DNA of 64,000 nt, taken from contig CM066919.1 in assembly GCA_033964015.1 (NCBI GenBank), positions 17,277,646 to 17,341,645 of the forward strand. Reading direction: 5' to 3'. Below are positions 31,822 to 41,796 of this stretch, one piece after another (within the stretch, counting starts at the first letter, position 1; each line of letters begins with the position of its first letter). Source of the stretch: Scolanthus callimorphus. Taxonomy: Eukaryota; Cnidaria; Anthozoa; Actiniaria; Edwardsiidae. The position numbers and the translations under genes were made by a program. A model generated the notes under the pieces. That model did not search any database. It was not told the DNA's origin and worked only from the letters and a program-made list of their open reading frames with translations.

Positions 31822-32771
31822 ATGGCTAGTGAGTTTAAACAGTGGGTTATTGACCGGTTTAAAGACAAGCTTGATGAAAAAACGGTACAATTGATATATG
31901 AAACCCTACACGCTAATGAGTTTAATACTCGCATGCAACTTAAATTGCTAACCGAGGAACAGGTGAAAATCCTGTTCCCAAATCTCTCACTGGGGGCTCG
32001 ATCCCTCCTCCTTTACGAACTCGAGGTTCTAAAGGAGGAGTCACCTTTGTCAAGGCGGCAGAGGGATACAAGGATTGATACGGAACCTCTTCAAGGACAA
32101 AGGGTAAGTGCAATGCGCCACCGCCATGTTTACGATGTTGGACACGATAATTACTGTGCAATTAGTTGTCTCTCGCTGCACTCGGGTTTACATACTTGTC
32201 TACATACTATTTTCATACTTGTCTTATTCTCTTATTTCACTTGTTTCAGAGCATTCTTCCAGCATTGACGGGACAGAAAGACAAGCTCCGAAGCCAGCTT
32301 GAACAAGAAAGAAGAGACGCAAGAGAACTTGAAATGGGAATTGAATCTATGAATATAACAGTCCAAGAACCAGCCCCTGTTGGAAAATCCAAAGTTATTT
32401 GCAGTTTTTGTCACCACCGAGGACACAGAAATCAGATAACCAATCCATGCAAGTTACCAAAGTGTGTTGATTACACATTTTGTGGGATCAAAGACCGCCA
32501 TCCTGAATATTTCAGCAAGTTAAACTTACTAAAATCCGACCTAAGGAAGAAAAACAAAACTATAGAAGAGCTAGAGGCGCAGTTGAAAAGTATGGAGGAC
32601 TTCACTACAAATAATGACTATCATTATGTGAAGGCGCTCACTCCCCGCCTTTATGCTGTCGACCCCTCCTACAAGCTAAACAAGCCCAAACTTATGAGGG
32701 ATGTTCGTTTACTAAAACGATTTACAGACGGGAAGATACCAGTAGCGACGACCAATGACGCAGACAGCTGA
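31822..32771 (+). CDS. Transposon accessory gene A: SAM-like plus zinc-finger/coiled-coil protein
   Basis: Exons 31822-32103 and 32250-32771 join in phase 0 at AGG|GTAAGT and TTGTTTCAG, giving about 267 residues. Residues 1-72 resemble a SAM domain: FKQWVIDRFKDKLDEKTVQL, then LKLLTEEQVKILFPNLSLGA and LLYELEVLK. A charged helix (LRSQLEQERRDARELEMGI) follows, then a Cys/His cluster (CSFCHHRGHRN, CKLPKCVDYTFCG) that could bind zinc, then a second coil (DLRKKNKTIEELEAQLKSM). The ORF is intact. SAM domains mediate oligomerisation. The position just inside the left TIR suggests it belongs to the transposon and is not a bystander; its function is unknown. Confidence 0.72.
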
Positions 32772-32812
32772 GGCTCCTTATTACTAAATGTAAACAAAAC
32801 CTTCCAGGAAGC

Positions 32813-33397
32813 ATGACTGATGCCCCTGATATTTACACAAGTACATTTACCTCGGCATTAAAGGAGGAAAACATCGAAACTATGTATCCTACCCCAGCCA
32901 CAAGTTCGGTGTACGGCGAAGAAGAAACATCTTCACGTAAGAGACACCGAAAACACAAAACCGGCAAAAAGAAAAGACGACAACACCGTCGCCGCTACTC
33001 GAGCTCAAGTTCTGATGATAGTGATAGTCAGTCGAGGAGCAAAGAGATTCCTCAAGTTCCAGTATCTCCTGTTCCTGGGCAGTTCTTCAATCCAGCTCAA
33101 ATCGGTGGTTATAATTCAAGTTATGTTCCATTCTATGCAGGAATCCAAGCGCCGGATCAAATGCTTGCAACGCAACAGTTTTATCAGGGAGTTCCGTTCA
33201 ATTTCCCCCCGCCACTACCACAGTACCTTCAATACGGATCGCAGCAGATCCCTCAAGGTGTGATTCCACAACCCCCGGCAAGAAGAACGGAGACCATAAC
33301 CAGCAATTCATTTTCAAGTTTGACAGGATTAGCTGAAATTGCAAGCAGCATCGATGATGTGCCGGATAATGCACATAATCAAAACAAGGACGTGTGA
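32813..33397 (+). CDS. Transposon accessory gene B: basic RS-like, proline-rich protein
   Basis: An intact 195-codon ORF 41 bases downstream of gene A. The N-terminal third has a strongly basic stretch (KRHRKHKTGKKKRRQHRRR) running into SSSSSDDSDSQSRS, a nuclear-localisation and RS-like signature. The remainder is rich in Pro, Gln, Tyr and Phe (FNFPPPLPQYLQYG) and looks disordered. CCTTCCAG lies just before its ATG, so it may be a further exon or alternative product of gene A rather than a separate gene. Candidate roles such as DNA or RNA binding or condensate formation are speculative; no family was recognised. Confidence 0.6.
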   Translation: MTDAPDIYTSTFTSALKEENIETMYPTPATSSVYGEEETSSRKRHRKHKTGKKKRRQHRRRYSSSSSDDSDSQSRSKEIPQVPVSPVPGQFFNPAQIGGYNSSYVPFYAGIQAPDQMLATQQFYQGVPFNFPPPLPQYLQYGSQQIPQGVIPQPPARRTETITSNSFSSLTGLAEIASSIDDVPDNAHNQNKDV

Positions 33398-33782
33398 AAG
33401 TGAATACAATAGAACGAACAATATATTCTCTTCGAGTGTATAATTTATAGATAAAAACTTTGACTGTCTATAAAATAGTTTTGTTGGGTTTATTATTTTT
33501 TTGGGGTATATTATTTATACAAACAACAATTGGTTATTATAATATAGAATAGAACGGTAGGTAAAGTACAAGTCTAGACAATTGTAAATCAAAATAGTAA
33601 ACTCCTTTCATTACTCAAATGCCCCTCTCATTGTCTAAGCGAGAATAAGTTATGGGAAAGGTCAATTTTGACCGAGACAGTGAGAGGAGCGAAGAAGAGA
33701 ACACGGAAGCGCCAAGCGCATGCGTGATGTGACGACAACGTACGTCGCCGAAGGGGAGGAGGGTGGGCAAAATTCATTCCCA
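33398..33782 (+). other. Non-coding region downstream of accessory genes
   Basis: AT-rich sequence after the gene B stop. It holds the first copy of a 75-bp segment (AAACTCCTTTCATTACTCAA onward at 33600) that recurs at 33960. No ORF of interest. Confidence 0.5.
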
Positions 33783-33961
33783 ACACCCGCGTCCCGACGT
33801 TGGTTTTGAAAAGACCACGATATTGTGAAATCTACGGCTTAAATCACCCTGAGAGTGTGATAAATTACGTAAGACGTTACCAGGAAGGAATGCAGGGAAT
33901 AACACGGGATAACATTCTCGCGTAGCGCAATTACGAGGGAATTTCAGTAATGAAAATAGTA
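33783..33961 (+). repeat. 179-bp direct repeat, left copy
   Basis: Starts ACACCCGCGTCCCGACGTTG and ends CAGTAATGAAAATAGTA. A near-identical copy in the same orientation is at 36615-36793, so the pair brackets the satellite array. Confidence 0.9.
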
Positions 33962-34173
33962 AACTCCTTTCATTACTCAAATGCCCCTCTCATTGTCTAA
34001 GCGAGAATAAGTTATGGGAAAGGTCAATTTTGACCTCGCACGTTCGATACACTGCGAGCCGAGCCGTGGCGCTAGACAAAAACCGCTCACAGTGGAGGAA
34101 ACACAGCGGAATCAACAGAATAACACTCTTATCCTCCCAAAACTCAGAGGAAGGGTCAGGATTAAAATGAATT

Positions 34174-34425
34174 AACAAATTTCAATTGGCGGTCTTAATT
34201 GACTCAAGTAGCAGGGCTCGCGCCCGTAAATACTCCAGATTATAAAGTAGAATAAACCGGAACAAAAAGGACGGACGCAGCACCTGCTAACTGAGTCGAA
34301 TCAAGACCGTCCGAAAACAGTATGAGGATAGGTTAACTGTATGTTAACGAACCCCTATGATAGCGACAAAGGTAACAGGGACTACGAAAATTTAGCATAG
34401 TGAAGCGAACAAAGCGGAAAATTGA
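34174..34425 (+). repeat. Duplicated segment, first copy
   Basis: The segment beginning ACAAATTTCAATTGGCGG and including AAGACCGTCCG and CCCCTATGATAGCGAC recurs at 34711-34945 with small indels. It marks an internal duplication within the array region. Confidence 0.85.
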
Positions 34426-34429
34426 GTTT

Positions 34430-36530
34430 GGCGTCGTTACGACAACATGACAAAAACACCCATGCAAACCAACCAATCAAAGAATTTAGCATTACTTGAA
34501 GCTAACAAGCCGAGAAATTGAATTTGGCGGTGTTTCAAAAACACTTATACTGTACAACAAACCAATCGGAGAATTTAGCAATACTATGAAGCCAACAACC
34601 TGAGAAATTGAATTTGGCGGTGTTACAAAAGAACACACATACAGCAAACTAATCAGACAGAGAGTTTAGCATTACTATGAGGACAAGCCGAGAAATTGAA
34701 TTTGGCTTGAATTTAACAAATTCAATTGGCGGTCTTAATTGACTCAAGTAGCAGGGCTCGCGCCCGTAATACAGTAGAATAAACCGGAACAAAAAGGACG
34801 GACGCAGCACCTGCTAACTGAGTCGAATCAAGACCGTCCGGAGACAGTATGAGGATAGGTTAACTGTATGTTAACGAACCCCTATGATAGCGACAAAGGT
34901 AACAGGGACTACGAGAATTTAGCATAGTGAAGCGAACAAAGCGGGAAATTGAATTTGGCGCTGTTAAAACATGCACCCATGCAACAAACCAATCAGAGAA
35001 ATTAGCATTTGGAGCCAGCAAGCCGAGAAATTGAGTTTGGCCGTGTCTCAAAAGCACCCATATACTAGTAACAAACAAATCAGAAAATTTAGCATTACTT
35101 GAAGCTAACAAGCCGAGAAATTGAATTTTGGCTGTGTTTCAAAAACACCCATACAAACCAACCAATCAAAGAATTTAGCATACTAGAAGCCAACAAAGCC
35201 GCGAGAAATTCAATATGGCGGTGTTTAAAAAACACCCATACAAACCAACCAATCGGAGAATTTAGCATTACTATGAAGCCAACAAGCCGAGAAATTGAAT
35301 TTGGCAGTGTTACAAAAACACTAATACCAACAAACCAATCGGAGAATTAGCACTACTATGAAGCCAACAAGCCGAGAAATTGAATTTGGCAGTGTTACAA
35401 AAACACTAATACCAACAAACCAATCGGAGAATTTAGCATTACTATGAAGCCAACAAGCCGAGAAATTGATTTTGGCGGTGTTACAAAACACCCATACAAC
35501 AAACCAATCGGAGAATTTAGCATTACTATGAAGCCAACAAGCCGAGAAATTGAATTTGGCGGTGTTACCAAAACACTAATACCAACAAACCAATCGGAGA
35601 ATTTAGCATTACTATGAAGCCAACAAGCCGAGAAATTGATTTTGGCGGTGTTACAAAAACACTAATACCAACAAACCAATCGGAGAATTTAGCATTACTA
35701 TGAAGCCAGCAAGCCGAGAAATTGATTTTGGCGGTGTTACAAAACACCCATACAACAAACCAATCGGAGAATTTAGCATTACTATGAAGCCAACAAGCCG
35801 AGAAATTGAATTTGGCAGTGGTACAAAAACACTAATACCAACAAACCAATCGGAGAATTTAGCATTACTATGAAGCCAACAAGCCGAGAAATTGATTTTG
35901 GCGGTGTTACAAAAACACTAATACCAACAAACCAATCGGAGAATTTAGCATTACTATGAAGCCAACAAGCCGAGAAATTGATTTTGGCGGTGTTACAAAA
36001 CACCCATACAACAAACCAATCGGAGAATTTAGCATTACTATGAAGCCAACAAGCCGAGAAATTGAATTTGGCGGTGTTACAAAACACCCATACAACACTA
36101 CCAATCGGAGAATTTAGCATTACCCATGCATGAAGCCAACAAGCTGAGAAATTGAATTTGGCGGTGTTACAAAACACCCATACAACAAACCAATCGGAGA
36201 ATTTAGCATTACTATGAAGCCAAAAAGCCGAGAAATTGAATTTGGCGGTGTTACAAAACACTCATACAACAAACCAATCGGAGAATTTAGCATTACTATG
36301 AAGCCAACAAGCCGAGAAATTGAATTTGGCGGTGGTACAAAACACCCATACAACACTACCAATCGGAGAATTTAGCATTACCATGAAGCCAACAAGCCGA
36401 GCAATTGAATTTGGCGGTGTTACAAAACACCCATACAACAAACCAATCGGAGAATTTAGCACTACTATGAAGCCAACAAGCCAATAAATTGAATTTGGCG
36501 GTGTTACAAAACACCCATACAACAAACTAA
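34430..36530 (+). repeat. Satellite array, 84-86-bp unit, about 24 copies
   Basis: Units read AACCAATCGGAGAATTTAGC, ACTATGAAGCCAACAAGCCG, then AGAAATTGAATTTGGCGGTG and CACCCATAC. The spacing of ATTTAG is 84, 86 and 86 bp at 35431, 35515, 35601 and 35687. Left-end units are more divergent and the centre is homogeneous, the usual pattern of unequal exchange. Long minus-strand ORFs here are repeat artefacts. Confidence 0.95.
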
Positions 36531-36614
36531 AACGTCAGAGAATCCAACCATGGGTCGGGAGGATTAAGAGCTTCGGCGACGTACGAACCAACACCAACAA
36601 AATTCATGACCAAG

Positions 36615-36793
36615 ACACCCGCGTCCCGACGTTGGTTTTTGAAAAGACCACGATATTGTGAAATCTACGGCTTAAATCACCCTGAGAGTGTGATAAATTA
36701 CGTAAGACGTTACCAGGAAGGAATGCAGGGAATAACACGGGATAACATTCTCGCGTAGCGCAATACGAGGGAATTTCAGTAATGAAAATAGTA
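36615..36793 (+). repeat. 179-bp direct repeat, right copy
   Basis: Same sequence and orientation as 33783-33961 with one or two single-base indels. Confidence 0.9.
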
Positions 36794-37912
36794 TTTATTT
36801 CAGTACATGTAATTACAGTAAACAGAATTGACGGATTCATTGATAAGAATAAATTGTTCAGTGTGATTTGTCTAGGAAACCCTTTTCAGTTGCGGGTAAT
36901 ACTGAAATATTGCAATATTTGAGCTCTTCTCGGAATTACCGCGCGCTTCTCGGCGGGGAATGAGCTCTGCGATGTAAAATCGAAACAATCACTAGAATTA
37001 TTTTACCAGCGAAATCTGGGCCTAATTCAGCATCAGTTTAGAACTTCTTGAAACCAACATTTGCCTGCCCCAATGAAACAGTTCAACTATAGATCGGGTC
37101 AAGATATATCAATATTCCAGGTAAATTAGTTGTTGTATTAAACTAGCGGTTTCAATTGAAAGTAAAATGCTGCGAGCGCGATTTTACAATCTACATGCCT
37201 TGGTATACACTTATTTTTAAAAACTGTAAGCGGCTGCTTCTTGTTGGGGTATAAATGCTATTTTCTCTTTGATTGACTGTTGCCTATTGTTGTCGTGTTT
37301 TACTGCATGCCTGCCTTTCAAGTAGAAGAAACCATTGCCACAAAGGTGAGAGACGTTTGCTTTGGCAAACAGCAGCTTAACCGAGAAATTGGGAATTACA
37401 ATAAACATTTATATACCGACTGTAGACGGCTGTTAGCAAAAGTTGCATTTCACTGTAGGTCTTCAGCTTTTTCGAACACAAGACAATCGGATAATCTGAT
37501 GCTGGCACGCGACTGCAACTGTATAATAAACAAACACTGAATAAAACCCAAATTGATTGTGAAAATAGCGCTTCTCTTGCAAAGTACAGCACAGATAGCT
37601 AAAATAAACGTACATCTCATCGTTGTGAACATTTATTTGGTCTCAGACGTACCTTAAAAGGCATAAAATGCAGTAAAACCCGGCATTACAAAAGCGGAGA
37701 TGTTTCGCCGGGTGAGTGCTATTTCCTGTCTACATCCCCCATCGCAAAATGTGTCGTCGTGATTGTGAGGCTCAAAAGCCGTACGTCCAGCCCGTTGAAG
37801 CGACCTCGAATAAAATCGTGTTATGCAAATCGCGGCCGGCTGCAAATCTCGCCCTTCGTAGGGAATCATTCTTCGTAGCGAATATGTTGCTGCTCCTAAC
37901 GTCGTGCAGCAA
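36794..37912. other. Non-coding stretch between satellite block and transposase
   Basis: No ORF with family features. On the minus strand AATAAA (complement of TTTATT at 37631-37636) is about 280 bases past the transposase stop and is a possible polyadenylation signal. Confidence 0.45.
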
Positions 37913-38928
37913 CTAAACATAATAACCGCAATGGCGAAATATATTCTGCGACATGCTAGCTGTAATACTTGCGAGTCCATGATAAATTGCAATCACGGTG
38001 AACTCTTCTGCAAATAATCCTTGCTCCCTGAGACTAGCTTTCAGATGCCTAAAACAAAATTCGCAGGTATTGTAGTCAGGATGATAAGGTGGTTGGTAAA
38101 TAAGCTGAACTCCTCGGACAGCAAGCATGTTTCGTAGCACCGGCTCAACGAACCGTGCGTGGTGAAACCCACAATTATCCATCACAATAGTATCGCCATT
38201 CTTCAAAACGTAATTATCAAAAACATCCTTCTCTTATAATGCCTCCGCAAAGAAGTTGAGAAGTTCCATCCCGTTTGAGGGGCCATTGAGTGTGTTAACG
38301 TGCCCAACACCATACATATTGTGCATAAGATTGACCGTATAGTTCGCATTACTTGCGTAGCGCTGAACTTCGATTGCAGGACTGCCTCTTGCTGAGTGGC
38401 CGTAGCTCCTATTGCCAGTTGTTTTGATAACGGAACACTCGTCAAAAAAATGCATGGTTCTTGGGTCAATACTCGAGCAAACTGCTAAGTAATCGTATAG
38501 TTTTTCCTGAGCTGCTTCAGTCAAAGATTCACGTGGAACAACTTTTAACTTCTTGTAAGTGTATCCCAGGTCTTGAGTTAGACTGCGCGAAATAGAAGAG
38601 CGTGATTGTAAATTCTGAGGCAGGCAAACGTTGTTTTCAACAAGCCGGTGTTGAATTTCCTTAGCTGTAACGCTAGGTTGCGCAGTTTTGGAGTATTCAA
38701 CATAATAGTTTACGTCTTCAGTTCTTGCAGAACGCGTCTTGTTGCCTCCTTTCCTTGCTTCGAAATCTCCCCTACTCAAGTAGTTGTTCACAATGTTACT
38801 GACTGTTTGCTTGGAAATATTCAGTTCCGAACCAATGCTGGTCAATCCTATTCCTCGAGCCAAAGCTCAACAATTTTCTCTCTTGCGGGAATAGGAATTG
38901 CTTTACCATGTCTGGTAAAGACATTCAT
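37913..38928 (-). pseudogene. Tc1/mariner/IS630-type DDE transposase with two lesions
   Basis: It reads leftward from an ATG at 38928, 12 bases inside the right TIR. An N-terminal helix-turn-helix (REKIVEL, then GLTSIGSELNISKQTVSNIV) should bind the TIR. The DDE domain shows the first Asp in MHFFDECSV, the second in IVMDNCGFHH and the Glu in PPYHPDYNTCEF; by my count 38 residues separate the last two (DD38E). A one-base frameshift lies near 38866, inside the first helix region. An in-frame TAA at 38234-38236 separates the first Asp from the other two. The product would cut and paste the element; this copy should not make an intact enzyme unless the lesions are assembly errors. Confidence 0.85.
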
Positions 38929-38940
38929 GTTGTAGGTTTC

Positions 38941-39085
38941 GCGAACTTACGAACCTCTGAAGTTCCCAACTTCACCTCGGACACGGTTGGGAAATTCGCA
39001 ACGAAGTTCGCAACTTCGGCGCGAAGTTCGCAACTTCCGAACGAACTTCGGAACATTTTCGTCAAAAGTTATGTGAAATCAACTG
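38941..39085 (-). repeat. Right terminal inverted repeat (145 bp)
   Basis: Inverse of 31597-31741 with about three differences; ends AACTG followed by TA. The transposase start codon lies just inside it. Confidence 0.92.
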
Positions 39086-39507
39086 TAAAAATGGCAATTG
39101 GATATAGAGCATTCTTTTACCTTTCAAACGACGAATTGCACCGCGACAATGATTTTTTCCCGCGTAAGCACGTCTTTAAAGAGACCTTAAGAAAATAAAA
39201 CCTGATGGAAAAATCAGTCCTTTTGGCGTCAGGTACATTTGCGATCTGGGAAAACGTATAGGTCGTATGGCACTCCAAAACAGTAAACACTGTTATGGAG
39301 GTCCTTTAGGGGTTATTGCATCTCTAATCAGCTTTAGATGTCCTGTCTTCAATAGTTTTCGTGTCAAAACGAGGCTCCGCCCAGTTTGTCGCTAATCTAA
39401 TTATCTCATCGATATCTGTATAATAGATATGAATAATTGTAAAATGTAAGCTATTTGGAAGAATTTTGAAAAACGCAAAGCGTTCAAGTCTTACGGAAAT
39501 AACACAT

Positions 39508-39711
39508 GTTAGTATCACCCAACTAGTTGACTATTACCAATGCTGGATTCTGATTGGCTACTAGGGGACTATTATCAATAGACCTCTTAGTAGCGAAAGC
39601 GCCGATTTTGAATATGAAAACAATGGCGGCCGCTTCTCGTTTTGTTGAGGTTTCTGTTGATTTGTAGACAATTTTTCCCTTTTTGGTCCAACTAGTTGGG
39701 TGGTACTAAAA
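39508..39711. mobile_element. MITE with CACCCAACTAGTTG inverted termini
   Basis: GTTAGTATCACCCAACTAGT at the left and CTAGTTGGGTGGTACTAAAAC at the right are inverted copies. The interior is AT-rich and non-coding. It directly abuts the palindrome at 39710. Confidence 0.65.
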
Positions 39712-39816
39712 CAATTAGACCTCTCGCCCTCAAGGGCCACGGGTCAATAGCCCATTCAGCCTGCGGCCTCATGGGCTATTGGCCCGTAGCCCTTTCGGGC
39801 TCGAGGTCTAATTGTT
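39710..39816. repeat. 107-bp palindrome (foldback)
   Basis: Arms from AACAATTAGACCTC to AATAGCCCAT pair with ATGGGCTATTG to GAGGTCTAATTGTT, with a loop of about 15 bases. A few mismatches only; it would form a strong cruciform or RNA hairpin. Confidence 0.88.
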
Positions 39817-40110
39817 AAATATTCAACGGTAAAAAAGATTCATTTATCTTATTAGGTTTACTATGTGCTTACTAAATCAAACGCCTGATCTGACATTACA
39901 TGCAAGAGTCTTCTCTAGACAACAGCTGCGTAAAAAAATACTGAAACACAAACATTACAGTTGTAGTCTCGAAAGATGAAGAACTGGTTTGTTGAACTAT
40001 GCAATATGTGCCACTCAAAGCATTAATGACTCTTTTCCACTAAAATAAACAACTACCCTAGAAAACGGTTTCAAGAGATTAACCTGTTTTGCATATAAAC
40101 CGCGAACATT

Positions 40111-40456
40111 TAGACCCCGTCCACACTAACACGTTTTCGTTTGAATCCGTATACTTTTTGATACGTTTAGGCCTGATCGCTTTCATCGAATCCGTATCAG
40201 TTTGAGAACGCCCTCGAAAGTGAATCAAAACGAATCCGTATACATCTCGTTTTAGTGTGGACGGTCGAATCCGGATAAAAACGAAAAGGATGACGTCAAC
40301 TCTACCACTAATTTCGGACTGTCCTTTACACGCCAACATCAAATAAAAACTGATGCTTGTTTGGAGCTAAATCTCCCGTCCACACTAACACGCTGCGAAT
40401 CCGTATAAGTTTGAAAACGAATACTTTCGAAAACGCGTTAGTGTCGACAGGGCCTT
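40111..40456. mobile_element. MITE with CACACTAACACGTTTTCG termini
   Basis: Left end GACCCCGTCCACACTAACAC and the complement of the right end GGCCCTGTCGACACTAACGC match at most positions. GAATCCGTATA is repeated several times inside in both orientations. Confidence 0.75.
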
Positions 40457-40685
40457 AGAATTTGGCACCTTGTTTACGTTAAGGTTCGGTGAGGGATGCA
40501 TTATGGAGGTCGATTTATTTTATTTATTTATTTTGCTTCGCCATTGACAAAGAAAAATGTTTCTGATTGCACTCGAGACAAACATGAACATCTGGCGGAG
40601 AGTCCACAACAGCATTTGCCAAATACTGTGGTCCCTTAAAACTTGCTGTGCAGTGAAAGACCGCTGTTTAGCTTTTAGCGTAAAA

Positions 40686-41796
40686 ATTGCGCACTTTGGC
40701 TTAAGACACCAAACTTTGCATGTCAATAGTTTTTAGTATTTTATTGAAGATAAGATGTGGAGGCACGCTAAATTGTATTCGTAGCGAAAGCTAGAACAGT
40801 TTTAATGTGAACCATTGTTTTGTCATTGGCAGCCATCTTTGAATCCGTTTGTTATTCATGAGCTCTGCGGCATCTTCCATCGTCCGTGTTTATGGAGTAT
40901 AGCACAGTACTAGGAACAAATATCATGCCAAACTTTTAGAGACAGGCTTCTTTTTACACATTCGACACATGAAGTACCAATTATCTCGATCTTTTTTTAG
41001 AATTTGTTGGTCATTCTTGAAACATTTCATCAAATCTCCTTCAGGCTATTGTTTTAGAATATAAATTATAAACATTCACAATAAACTGGTCGTGACATTA
41101 ATTACATCACCAAAAACTCTAAGGAGACGCAGTCAGCCGAAATCAGTCAGCTCAATTAATAGTTCAGAATTAGTAAACATTGAGCTGCTGTCGCTGTGTA
41201 GTCTAGAGAGCAACTTGAATGCTCACAAGCTAAGAGCTCTAAACCTCATTAATAACAAAGCATTCAAAATGGCTGCTATTGATTGAGCTACACACGCCTA
41301 AATCGAGGAATGCTCACTGGCACTTAGAATTTTTTCTAAACAAGCGCTCACCTACAGAAATGAAAAAAAGAATTATGAAAATCATCAGGGTTCGAACCTG
41401 TAACTTTCCAGTTACTATACCCAAACCCTAACCACTACGCTATGAGTGAATTCGCTAGTTCGGACAGCTCGTTTTATTGATTACGTACCTTAATAGTATT
41501 AATCTTTAATAGAACGAGGCATATACTATAAAAATACACTAAAACGATGTATTAATCCTTATCCTGACTAGTAGTCTTGATAGTTCAGATAGTTTTGAAG
41601 TAATATTATCAAAAATATCGTTAAATTATTCATGGTGAGCATTCCTCCATTTAGGAATGACGGATTGAGACTCTAAAACCTCTCTATAGCTTTCGCTACG
41701 AAAGAATTCTAGCGTGCCTCCATATCTACGATTTAAAAATACATTGAAAACTATCCCCTGGCAAAAAAAATTGGGGCTTTAGCCTAAAATGCAGAA
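40686..41796. mobile_element. Diverged TIR element of about 1.1 kb
   Basis: GGAGGCACGCTA plus GTAGCGAAAGCTA near 40756-40790 is mirrored at 41683-41727, and weaker inverted similarity extends outward to 40686 and 41796. GAGGAATGCTCAC and GTGAGCATTCCTC form an inner inverted pair. No transposase remains. The outer limits are approximate. Confidence 0.5.
41380..41450 (-). repeat. tRNA-like SINE head (A and B box)
   Basis: On the minus strand TAGCGTAGTGGTTAGGG matches a Pol III A box and GGTTCGAACCC matches the B box, about 35 bases apart. The acceptor arm does not pair well and the anticodon arm has a six-base loop, so this is more likely a tRNA-derived SINE than a working tRNA. Confidence 0.55.

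Larger units (their letters stand above)
31597..39085. mobile_element. 7.49-kb Tc1/mariner-like transposon with 145-bp TIRs and accessory genes
   Basis: Termini CAGTYGATTTCACATAAC are in opposite orientation with a TA dinucleotide on each outer side (31595-31596 and 39086-39087). The inverted repeats are 145 bp with about three mismatches by my alignment. TA flanks, a CAGT start and an inward-facing DDE transposase fit the Tc1/mariner/IS630 superfamily. Inside, the left cassette holds two accessory genes on +, the right cassette holds the transposase on -, and a satellite array lies between. Tc1/mariner elements are usually 1-3 kb with one gene, so the length and cargo are unusual. Confidence 0.88.

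Noticed and set aside
34860..36525. Long overlapping minus-strand ORFs in the 84-86-bp array
   Set aside because: Repetitive translations (FVTPPNSISRLVGF) arising from a unit length that keeps frame; no start or domain support.
34430..36530. CRISPR array
   Set aside because: The units are contiguous 84-86-bp tandem copies with no unique spacers, in a eukaryotic genome.
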